Positions 1 to 6,908 of a stretch of 10,857 nt of DNA are shown here, in pieces. Position 1 is the stretch's first letter, and each line of letters begins with the position of its first letter. The position numbers and the translations under genes are program-made. This stretch comes from an uncultured Synergistales bacterium (GTDB lineage: Bacteria; Synergistota; Synergistia; Synergistales; Aminobacteriaceae). The DNA is taken from NCBI GenBank assembly GCA_937957815.1, contig CALFXN010000388.1:1-10857 (forward strand). The letters run 5' to 3'. The notes below the pieces were generated by a model. That model ran no database searches and was not told the origin of the DNA. It saw only the letters and a program-made list of their open reading frames with translations.

Positions 1-1
1 A

Positions 2-331
2 TCGCTGACGCTCTGGACCGGTCGTTTCGACGAGACGGACGCGGATCTTCTCCGCGAAATCGGAGATTCTCTCAAACAGAAAACCGCCGGATCCGTCGTT
101 CTTCTTGCGAGCGCTCACGGGGACGACGTCATTCTCGTCGCGATGGCCGATCAGGCTGCGGTCGATTCCGGCGCGCACGCAGGCGATCTGGTGAAGCACC
201 TCTCTGCGAAAATCGGAGGCAAGGGCGGCGGCAAGCCGAGTATGGCTCAGGCCGGTGGAAAGGATCCCGCGAGGATCGACGACGTTCTCGAGGCGGCGGC
301 TCCGGTCCTTGCGGAAATTCTCGGAAGGTGA
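2..331 (+). CDS. alaS: Alanyl-tRNA synthetase, C-terminal end (5' truncated by window)
   Basis: Open from the window edge (frame starting at base 2) to TGA at 329-331, giving the last 109 residues. The protein charges tRNA-Ala with alanine in the cytoplasm. What is visible is the C-terminal DHHA1/C-Ala region, which binds tRNA and helps clear mischarged tRNA-Ala. The diagnostic piece is the glycine-rich GGGKPSMAQAGGKD near the end, followed by a helix ending in APVLAEIL; both are hallmarks of the AlaS C-terminus. The catalytic and editing domains lie outside the window. It ends 1 nt before the ruvX ATG, and the ruvX ribosome-binding site is inside its last codons, so the two are probably translated as a coupled pair. 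A free-standing DHHA1 protein cannot be formally excluded because the N-terminus is missing, but AlaS is far more likely. Confidence 0.95.
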   Translation, partial: SLTLWTGRFDETDADLLREIGDSLKQKTAGSVVLLASAHGDDVILVAMADQAAVDSGAHAGDLVKHLSAKIGGKGGGKPSMAQAGGKDPARIDDVLEAAAPVLAEILGR

Positions 332-332
332 C

Positions 333-758
333 ATGGCATCCTCCGAAAGAATCCTTGCGCTCGACATCGGTCACGTCCGGATTGGCGTCGCTCTCAGCGA
401 TCCCTTGGGCCTTTTCGCCCAGGGGATCGGCGTTCTTTCCGCGACCGATGAATGGCTCGACGAGCTCGACAGCCTCGTCGGACGCCACAAGGTGACGACC
501 ATTCTTCTCGGCCTTCCCGTACGCACGAGCGGAGAAATGGGTTCCGAAGCGAAGCGGATTCTCGCGCTCGCCGAACTCCTCCGGGCGTTCTTTCCCGGAT
601 TGAAGATCGAAACGTGGGACGAACGATTCACGACGACGATCGCCGAGCGAGCCATGATCGAAGGGAACCTTTCGCGAGAGAAGCGGCGACATTCGCGCGA
701 TAAAGTCGCAGCTGCGATCATTCTTCAGGGATACCTCGACAACCGCCGGGGGGGATGA
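333..758 (+). CDS. ruvX: YqgF/RuvX family nuclease (pre-16S rRNA processing)
   Basis: A 141-residue protein, the usual size for the family. YqgF proteins are RNase H-fold nucleases: in E. coli YqgF trims the 5' end of pre-16S rRNA, and some homologues cut Holliday junctions. Visible motifs are LALDIGHVRIGVALSD near the N-terminus (D11 is the first metal ligand), LLGLPVRTSGEMGSEA in the middle, WDERFTTTIAER at 95-106 (E97), and SRDKVAAAIILQGYLD at 121-136 (D123). All three expected acidic residues are present. The ATG at 333 is chosen because it gives the conserved N-terminus and follows a GGAAGGTGA ribosome site at 323-331 that contains the alaS stop. An in-frame upstream ATG at 255 would add residues lying inside alaS and lacking family similarity. 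Its TGA stop overlaps the mutS ATG, and the last codons contain a run of seven G. Confidence 0.95.
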   Translation: MASSERILALDIGHVRIGVALSDPLGLFAQGIGVLSATDEWLDELDSLVGRHKVTTILLGLPVRTSGEMGSEAKRILALAELLRAFFPGLKIETWDERFTTTIAERAMIEGNLSREKRRHSRDKVAAAIILQGYLDNRRGG

Positions 759-3364
759 CTCGCGTGGATCTTCCTGAAGGAGTAAAGTCAACCCCGATGC
801 TGGAGCAGTATTTCCATTGGAAGAACGAATACCCCGATTGCCTCCTGTTCTTCCGGATGGGGGATTTCTATGAAATGTTCTTCGACGATGCAGAGGAAGC
901 GTCGAAGATACTTGATATTGCGCTCACGAGTCGGGATCCGGAGCGAGCCGTTCCGATGGCGGGCGTCCCGTATCATTCCGTCGCTCCATACCTCGAGAAA
1001 CTCGTCCGGGCCGGGAAGAAAGTCGCGATTTGCGAGCAAATGTCGGAACCTGACGGACGGACGCTCGTCGAACGGAAGGTCATCCGGATCGTCACTCCCG
1101 GAACGCTCATCGCGGAGGGAACGGATGCCGATCCTCGCCTTGCCGCTCTTTCCAGTCACGGCCCTTCCGTCGCGGTCGCGTTTCTGCACATCAATTCCGG
1201 ACGACTCGAGGTCGGTTCGTTCCCACGCGCTATCGCGCTCTCCGAAATCGAGGCGTTCAATCCCGGAGAAATTCTCCACGATTCGCGATCCGAAGAGACC
1301 GCACTTTCTTCGTCGCTTCGAGGTCGCTTGTTCGTTCCGCGCGACCCGGAACATTTTTTTCCGAAATACGCTACAAGCTGGCTGAAGACGGTTTTTTCGG
1401 TCCCGTCGCTCTCCGTTTTCGGCGTGCAGGACGGAGCGCGGGAAGCGGGATGCGCGTGCGCCGTCCTCAGATATCTCGAGGAAACGCAGTTCGGCGCCGT
1501 TCGTCACGTGTCGTCGCTGACGCCTCTCCGGGATTCGTCGATTCTCTTCATGGACGCGGCGACGCTCGGAAATCTGGAATTGCTTCCATGCGAACGACGC
1601 GGCGGAGAGTCCGGAGAGATTCAGTCGCTATATTCGGTGATGAACCGCTGCCGTTCCCCTATGGGACGTCGGCTCCTGCGGGAGTGGCTTGTCCGTCCGC
1701 TGACGGACCTCGAAAAACTGCAACGGCGGAGAGATGCGGTTTCCGCACTCGTGTCCGACGCGTCGCGACTCGACGCGATTCAGAATTTCCTTTCCGGATG
1801 CAGAGATGTCGAACGATCCGTGGTTCGTCTCTCCTTCAACTCCGGAGGTCCGCGCGACCTTGATGCGCTTCGCGACACGCTCCTCGTCGCGTCGGAGATA
1901 ACTGAACTCTGCCGGTGTCCCGGCGTTTCACCCTGGTGTCCCGAAACCTCGGCCCTCATTTCCCTCGGGGAAAAGCTCGATGCTGCGCTGGGCGACGATC
2001 CGCCGAGAAATTTCGCCCAGGGGGGGATCATACGCGAAGGCTTCGACGCCGAACTCGATTCGTTGCGCGCGATCAGGGATCATGCCGACGAATGGCTTTC
2101 GGACTATATCGACAGGGAAAGACGGGCGTCAGGTCAGCCGAAGCTCAAGGCCGGATACAACCGCGTCTACGGATATTATCTCGAACTCGGGAAATCGCAG
2201 TCGGCAACGCTCCCGGATTACTACGAACGCAGGCAGACTCTCGTCAACTCGGAGCGATACGTCACCGCCGAGCTGAAGGAGTTTGAAGAAAAACGCCTTC
2301 TCGGAGAACAGAAAATTCTCGAACTCGAGGAATCCCTCTCGAAGGGACTCGTTCGCGACGTCCTTGAGCGAATATCCGCAATTCAGTCGTTCGGACGTTT
2401 TCTCGCCTCGATCGACGTCCTGTGTTCCTTCGCGCAGGTCGCCCGTGAACGACGATATGTCTCTCCGATACTGAACGAGGGAAGAGACATCAGGATCCTC
2501 GGGGGACGTCACCCCGTCGTGGAAGCCGCGTTTCCGGACCGCGTCTTCGTCCCGAATGACGTCACCCTTGAAACGGACCGGAAGAGGATCGTCATTCTGA
2601 CGGGGCCCAATATGGCGGGGAAGTCGACCTATCTTCGCATGGCCGCGCTCCTGTGCCTTCTCGCGCAGGTCGGCTCGTTCATTCCCGCGGCGTCCGCCGA
2701 GATCGGCGTTCTCGATCGAATCTTCACCCGCATCGGGGCGAGGGATGAATTGTCGCGAGGCAACAGCACCTTTATGGTCGAAATGATGGAAACCGCGGGA
2801 ATCCTGAATACGCTCTCGGATCGCAGCCTCGTCATCCTCGACGAAATCGGCCGCGGAACGTCGACCTACGACGGCATGAGCATCGCCTGGGCCGTTCTCG
2901 AATATGTTCACGACGTCACCGCCTGTTTGCCGAAGGTTCTTTTCGCGACGCACTATCACGAACTCACGACATTGACGGAACGTTTCCCGAATATGACCAA
3001 CTCGTGCATGGAGATCCGGGAAAACGGCGACGGGATTGAATTCCTCCATCGCGTCATCCCGGGAGCCGCGGACCGTTCCTACGGCATCGAAGTGGCGCGG
3101 CGGGCCGGACTCCCGAAATGGATACTGAAAAGAGCGTACGAACTTCTCGTCGCGCTCGAGAAGGAACGGACGATTCCGGGCATGGAAGAATCCTTGAAAA
3201 AGAAAGGAGAACAGGGAAGCCAGCTTTCGCTGTTCGATTCCGGCGTACGTGGAGTCCTTGAAGAAATCGCGCAGATCGATCCCGATTCGCTGACACCGTT
3301 CCGCGCGCTGGAAATTCTGTACGATCTGAATGGAAAAGCGAAATCGGTCCTGGAGTCGACATGA
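755..3364 (+). CDS. mutS: DNA mismatch repair protein MutS
   Basis: 869 residues, typical for MutS1. It recognises mispaired and looped DNA and recruits MutL in an ATP-dependent way. The N-terminal mismatch-binding domain has the FxE motif in MGDFYEMF (F38, E40), the Phe that stacks on the mismatch. Connector and lever/clamp domains follow. The ABC ATPase has Walker A GPNMAGKST at 617-625 (K623), Walker B LVILDE with D696-E697 followed by GRGTST, and the FATHYHEL histidine H733. The tail holds QLSLF at 823-827, which matches the bacterial sliding-clamp-binding consensus, then the usual DPDSLTPFRALEILYDL end. The ATG at 755 overlaps the ruvX stop (ATGA). It lacks a well-spaced Shine-Dalgarno, since a G7 run abuts it, so re-initiation is likely. 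ATG 797 has AAGGAG 14 nt upstream but would remove residues normally present before TPMLEQY. It overlaps mutL by 4 nt. Confidence 0.98.
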   Translation: MTRVDLPEGVKSTPMLEQYFHWKNEYPDCLLFFRMGDFYEMFFDDAEEASKILDIALTSRDPERAVPMAGVPYHSVAPYLEKLVRAGKKVAICEQMSEPDGRTLVERKVIRIVTPGTLIAEGTDADPRLAALSSHGPSVAVAFLHINSGRLEVGSFPRAIALSEIEAFNPGEILHDSRSEETALSSSLRGRLFVPRDPEHFFPKYATSWLKTVFSVPSLSVFGVQDGAREAGCACAVLRYLEETQFGAVRHVSSLTPLRDSSILFMDAATLGNLELLPCERRGGESGEIQSLYSVMNRCRSPMGRRLLREWLVRPLTDLEKLQRRRDAVSALVSDASRLDAIQNFLSGCRDVERSVVRLSFNSGGPRDLDALRDTLLVASEITELCRCPGVSPWCPETSALISLGEKLDAALGDDPPRNFAQGGIIREGFDAELDSLRAIRDHADEWLSDYIDRERRASGQPKLKAGYNRVYGYYLELGKSQSATLPDYYERRQTLVNSERYVTAELKEFEEKRLLGEQKILELEESLSKGLVRDVLERISAIQSFGRFLASIDVLCSFAQVARERRYVSPILNEGRDIRILGGRHPVVEAAFPDRVFVPNDVTLETDRKRIVILTGPNMAGKSTYLRMAALLCLLAQVGSFIPAASAEIGVLDRIFTRIGARDELSRGNSTFMVEMMETAGILNTLSDRSLVILDEIGRGTSTYDGMSIAWAVLEYVHDVTACLPKVLFATHYHELTTLTERFPNMTNSCMEIRENGDGIEFLHRVIPGAADRSYGIEVARRAGLPKWILKRAYELLVALEKERTIPGMEESLKKKGEQGSQLSLFDSGVRGVLEEIAQIDPDSLTPFRALEILYDLNGKAKSVLEST

Positions 3365-5085
3365 CCATTCGGGTGCTCCCGGAAGAACTTGCGTCCAGAA
3401 TCGCGGCGGGCGAGGTGATCGAACGTCCGGCGTCCGCTCTGAAGGAACTCGTCGAGAACTCGCTCGATGCGGGAGCGAAGCGTATTTCCGTCGCATGCAC
3501 GGAAGGCGGGAAGGAACGACTCGTCGTCGAGGATGATGGGGGCGGCATCTCTCCGGCGGATCTTTCCGTCGCGATCCAGCGTCACGCAACGAGCAAGATC
3601 GCGACGCTCGAGGATCTTGAGAACATTCACACGCTTGGATTCAGAGGAGAAGCGCTCGCCAGCCTCGCGGCCGTGAGCGAACTCGAGATACGGAGCAGGA
3701 GAAGGGACGCTCGGCACGGGAGTCTGATACGCATCTCCGGAAACGTGTCTTCGACGATTGACGCCGTGCCGTGCGACTTCGGGACGCGTGTTCAGGTCGA
3801 TCGCATATTCTACAATCTTCCGGCGCGCAGGAAGTTTCTCAAAAGCGTTCTCTCCGAATTCAGAAAATGTCATTCCGTTCTTACGACCTATGCCGTCGCC
3901 TACCCGAATGTCGAGTTTCTCATGACGAACGAAGGGAAAAACGTCTTTTTCTCGAAAGCCGCCGGAGAGAGGCGCTCCGTATTCGAGTGCGTCTGGGGAA
4001 GAGGGGATATACGAACTGCGACGTTCGAATACGGAAGCGTCGCTGTCGAGGCATGGCGCCGTCCCGAGCCCGAAAAGAGCCGTACCCAGATCCTGTCGTA
4101 CGTCAACGGACGTGTCTTCGCCGATCCAATGGTCCGGGCGGCGATTGCCCGCGTCTGCCACGATCCGTCGGGGCAATGGGCCTTTTTCATCGGAATTTCC
4201 CCGGAACTCGTCGATGTCAATATCCATCCGGCAAAGACCGAAGTACGCTTCCTCGTGCCGGGAGACGTCTTCGAAGCGATCCGTTCCGTCACCGCGCTTC
4301 TCGTAAGAGAGGAACACTCTTTTCCCATTCCTTCAGTACCGGCTGCATCCCTGAAGAGTGTCCCGTTTTCTCCAGGGAACTCCGAACGCGTTTCCGCGCC
4401 GGAGCGATCTCTCCATTCCGGAGATTTTTTCTCCAGACGGGAGCCCTCGTCGTTCTTTTCGCGCGTATCGACTCCATGGAAACAGGGAGCTTCCATTATC
4501 GAAGAACCTCGTCGGGAAAGCGTACGTTTTCTCGCAGAGAACCTCGGCGGATACCTCGTGTTCGAGGATGGGAACGATCTTGTCCTGATGGATCCGCACG
4601 CCGCGCAGGAGCGGGTACTCTACGAGAAATACAGGAATACCCGACGTGCGTCTTCGGGAGCGCAGGGAATCATCGTCAGCTTTCCACTCCCTCCGTCGCT
4701 TTCCCTCGAGATCGAGGAAAATATTGACGCGCTCACGTTTCTCGGTTTCGATTTCGAGCGGAAAGACGGGGAAGTCCGCCTGAAGAGAACACCTGCAGGC
4801 GTCGGCGGTTCGCCGGAATCGACGCTTCGCGCGGCGCTCGAAGCGATCGAATGCCGTGCGGGGAAAGAGCGAGACGATATCGGCGATATCTTCTGGCGTT
4901 CTGTGGCAACGATCGCCTGTCACGACTCGTTGCCGCTCGGAAATCGTTTTACCGAAGCGGAGGCCTGCGCCCTGTGGTTCGATCTGGCCCGGTGCGACTC
5001 ACCCTCGACATGCCCTCACGGTCGGCCGACGACGCTTCGCATCTCCGGCAGACAACTGTCCGAACACTTCGGGAGAGAAAAATAG
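3361..5085 (+). CDS. mutL: DNA mismatch repair protein MutL, with C-terminal endonuclease-type domain
   Basis: 574 residues. It couples MutS mismatch recognition to strand incision and excision. The N-terminal GHKL ATPase shows ELVENSLDAGA (E32, N33, D36), VVEDDGGGI (58-62) and GFRGEAL (93-99). The transducer domain ends with the lysine of NIHPAKTEVRF (K292). A Ser/Pro/Arg-rich linker covers roughly 310-385. The C-terminal dimerisation domain keeps most metal-site residues of nicking MutLs: DPHAAQERVLYE (D411, H413, E417, E422), ACHDS (C520) and CPHGRP (C551, H553). The first motif is DPHA rather than the classical DQHA. Q435 begins QGIIV, which lines up with the known clamp-binding site of Bacillus MutL. 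This points to a self-nicking MutL, unlike E. coli MutL, which depends on MutH. The start is ATG with GGAG 5 nt upstream, in ATGA overlap with mutS. The stop TAG directly abuts the miaA ATG. Confidence 0.98.
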   Translation: MTIRVLPEELASRIAAGEVIERPASALKELVENSLDAGAKRISVACTEGGKERLVVEDDGGGISPADLSVAIQRHATSKIATLEDLENIHTLGFRGEALASLAAVSELEIRSRRRDARHGSLIRISGNVSSTIDAVPCDFGTRVQVDRIFYNLPARRKFLKSVLSEFRKCHSVLTTYAVAYPNVEFLMTNEGKNVFFSKAAGERRSVFECVWGRGDIRTATFEYGSVAVEAWRRPEPEKSRTQILSYVNGRVFADPMVRAAIARVCHDPSGQWAFFIGISPELVDVNIHPAKTEVRFLVPGDVFEAIRSVTALLVREEHSFPIPSVPAASLKSVPFSPGNSERVSAPERSLHSGDFFSRREPSSFFSRVSTPWKQGASIIEEPRRESVRFLAENLGGYLVFEDGNDLVLMDPHAAQERVLYEKYRNTRRASSGAQGIIVSFPLPPSLSLEIEENIDALTFLGFDFERKDGEVRLKRTPAGVGGSPESTLRAALEAIECRAGKERDDIGDIFWRSVATIACHDSLPLGNRFTEAEACALWFDLARCDSPSTCPHGRPTTLRISGRQLSEHFGREK

Positions 5086-6045
5086 ATGGAACGACACCGC
5101 ATTGTGGGAGTTATCGGCCCCACGGCCGTCGGAAAGACGGCATTGAGTCTCGAGATCGCCGGGCGGCTGCGGGCGGAGATCGTCTCCGTCGATTCCCGCC
5201 AGGTATACAGGTATATGGACGTCGGAACCGATAAGATCCCGCACGACGTCCGACGGCGAGTCATCCATCATCTTCTCGACGTGGCGATGCCCGATGAGAT
5301 TTTCTCAGTCGCGGATTTCGTCGGACTTTCAGCAGGAATTGCCGAACGCATCGCAGCGCGCGGGAGGAGGGCCCTGTTCGTCGGAGGGACTCCCTTTTAT
5401 TTCAGTGCGCTCCTCGACAGAACCCTGACGAAGGCATTGCCGAGCGATGAAAAAGCCCGCGAGCGGATCGCCGCATACCACGAAGAATTCGGCCCCGATG
5501 CGCTGTACGACCGTCTGAGACAAGTCGACCCCGTCTCCGCGGCGCGCCTTCACCCGAAGGATGTCCGCCGCGTCTCGAGGAGTCTCGAGATATACGATGT
5601 AACCGGGAAGCCGGCGGCGTGGTGGTACGAGCACGGAGAAAAGTCCGTTCCGCCATTCGACGTTCTGTATATCGGGCTGACCCGTCCGCGCGAGCTTTTG
5701 TACGAGGGAATCGAACGGCGCGTTCGCGCACAGTTTGCATCCGGCTTCATCGAAGAGGTCGAATGGCTTCTCGCGAACGGATTCGACGAGCGTTTCCCTT
5801 CGATGCAGGGATTCGGCTACAGGGAAATTGCGTGTGCTTTCAAAGGAAAGATGTCGTTCGAGGACGCGGCCGTGTCAGATATCGCCTCGACGAAGTTTTT
5901 CGCTCGAAAACAGATGACGTGGTTCAGAAAGTTTTCCCCCGTCGTGTGGTATGATACATCAAGTCATCCCGGTGGCGCGGATGGCATCGTCGAAGATGTC
6001 ATCGGGATATGTGAACGTTTTTTTGAGGAAGGAACACTCCCTTGA
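5086..6045 (+). CDS. miaA: tRNA dimethylallyltransferase MiaA
   Basis: 319 residues. It transfers a dimethylallyl group from DMAPP to A37 of tRNAs reading UNN codons, which improves reading-frame maintenance. Family motifs in order: P-loop GPTAVGKT at 11-18, SVDSRQVYRYMDVGTDKI with D36 and Q39, HHLLDV at 61-66, GGTPFYFSALL from 100, HPKDVRRVSRSLE from 156, QGFGYREI at 241-248, and the C-terminal ARKQMTWFRKF near 273-283. The glycine loop reads GGTPFYF where E. coli-like enzymes have GGT followed by Met/Leu-Leu-Tyr-Phe, a conservative change. ATG 5086 sits immediately after the mutL stop (TAGATG), with GGGAGAG at 5071-5077, a good 8-nt spacing. Linkage to mutSL is common in bacteria. Its DMAPP substrate is made by IspH, the next gene, so the neighbours share a metabolite. 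It overlaps ispH by TTGA. Confidence 0.97.
   Translation: MERHRIVGVIGPTAVGKTALSLEIAGRLRAEIVSVDSRQVYRYMDVGTDKIPHDVRRRVIHHLLDVAMPDEIFSVADFVGLSAGIAERIAARGRRALFVGGTPFYFSALLDRTLTKALPSDEKARERIAAYHEEFGPDALYDRLRQVDPVSAARLHPKDVRRVSRSLEIYDVTGKPAAWWYEHGEKSVPPFDVLYIGLTRPRELLYEGIERRVRAQFASGFIEEVEWLLANGFDERFPSMQGFGYREIACAFKGKMSFEDAAVSDIASTKFFARKQMTWFRKFSPVVWYDTSSHPGGADGIVEDVIGICERFFEEGTLP
6025..6033 (+). promoter_or_regulatory. Ribosome-binding site that decides the TTG start of ispH
   Basis: GAGGAAGGA lies 8 nt before the TTG at 6042, inside the last codons of miaA. It supports a rare TTG start over any downstream ATG: the next in-frame Met is residue 38, which would remove the essential cluster cysteine C13. 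Confidence 0.85.
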
Positions 6046-6908
6046 GACACGTAGTCGTAGCGAAACCGACCGGGCTCTGCTTCGGCGTCCGAAGGGCCAT
6101 TGATCGCCTCGAGAATGCCTTGCGGACGGAAGGAACAGTGTACGCTCTCGGAATGCCGATTCACAACCCTCAGGAAGTCGAGCGTCTTTCGAAGATCGGT
6201 GCGTTTGTCGTGGAGGTTCCAGCCGATATACCCCGTGGTGCCAAGGTCTTCATCCGCGCACACGGCATTTCGCCCGATGTGTACGCGGAACTGGAGTCGA
6301 AGGAATGTGACATTATCGACGGGACCTGCCCCTTCGTGAAGAAGGCGCAGGATCTCGCGCGTTTCCTTTCGGAAGAAGGGTACCACATCGTCATCGTCGG
6401 GGACAACGACCACCCCGAAGTCAGGGCAATCCGCGGATGTGTCAGTCCCGGGAACGTTTCCGTCGTGAGCGGCGCGGAGGAGGCGCGGAGTATTGGCAAA
6501 TTCAGTCGTATTGGAGTAATATCTCAGACGACACAAAAAGAAGAATGTCTCGCCGGCGTCGCCACGTCATTGGTGGCGTTCGTCGACGAACTTCGTGTTT
6601 TCAATACAATATGCAAGGCGACGGTCGAACGTCAGCAGGGAATACGCGAACTGGCGCGAAATGTCGATGGTGTCATCGTCATCGGAGGCAGGAACAGCGC
6701 GAATACGGGAAAGCTCGTCGATATCGTCCGATCGAAGAATACGGATGTCCTGTGGATAGAACATGCGGAAGAACTTGACGGGAGGTGGCTTGCCGGAAAG
6801 CGCAGTATAGGAATTGCAGCGGGGGCGAGTACCCCGGACTGGTTGATCGACCAGTTGAAAACAGCATTAGCGACTTCGCAGGGAGTCAAGGGGGATGGAA
6901 GACTATGA
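6042..6908 (+). CDS. ispH: 4-hydroxy-3-methylbut-2-enyl diphosphate reductase IspH (LytB)
   Basis: 288 residues. A cytoplasmic iron-sulfur enzyme, the last step of the MEP (non-mevalonate) pathway, reducing HMBPP to IPP and DMAPP. The three cluster cysteines are C13 (GLCFGVRRAI), C96 (DGTCPFVKKA) and C191 (NTICKAT). Substrate residues match the family: H41, H74 (RAHG), H124 and E126 (DHPEV), the Thr pair in SQTTQ at 163-164, S219 and N221 (GRNSANTGKL) and S263 (AGASTPDWLI). It starts at TTG 6042 in a TTGA overlap with miaA, behind a strong ribosome site. Its TGA overlaps the rpsA ATG by ATGA. In some clostridia IspH and ribosomal protein S1 are one fused polypeptide; here they are separate but tightly coupled. 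IPP/DMAPP feeds MiaA upstream. An AT-richer stretch at 6491-6550 (35% GC by hand count) interrupts the otherwise GC-rich gene. Confidence 0.97.
   Translation: MRHVVVAKPTGLCFGVRRAIDRLENALRTEGTVYALGMPIHNPQEVERLSKIGAFVVEVPADIPRGAKVFIRAHGISPDVYAELESKECDIIDGTCPFVKKAQDLARFLSEEGYHIVIVGDNDHPEVRAIRGCVSPGNVSVVSGAEEARSIGKFSRIGVISQTTQKEECLAGVATSLVAFVDELRVFNTICKATVERQQGIRELARNVDGVIVIGGRNSANTGKLVDIVRSKNTDVLWIEHAEELDGRWLAGKRSIGIAAGASTPDWLIDQLKTALATSQGVKGDGRL
6493..6522 (+). promoter_or_regulatory. Possible sigma70-type promoter inside ispH, upstream of rpsA
   Basis: TTGGCA (5 of 6 to the -35 consensus) and TAATAT (4 of 6 to the -10 consensus) are separated by 18 nt in a locally AT-rich stretch. A start near 6529 would give rpsA a leader of about 375 nt running through the end of ispH. 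Highly expressed rpsA genes often have extra promoters, so the position makes sense. The match is found by eye and could be chance; no extended -10 is present. Confidence 0.2.

Noticed and set aside
797..805. Alternative mutS start at ATG 797 with AAGGAG at 777-782
   Set aside because: Spacing of 14 nt is long, and the residues before TPMLEQY normally exist in MutS; the AAGGAG is explained by codons for PEGV.
2129..4317. Two long overlapping open frames on the minus strand (2129-3589 and 3079-4317) opposite mutS and mutL
   Set aside because: Both mirror strongly conserved coding sequence; the translations are Arg/Ser-rich and low in recognisable motifs, as for antisense shadows.
6785..6904. 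Upstream extension of the rpsA reading frame
   Set aside because: It overlaps conserved ispH codons; ATG 6905 has a well-placed AAGGGGG ribosome site and forms the ATGA overlap.
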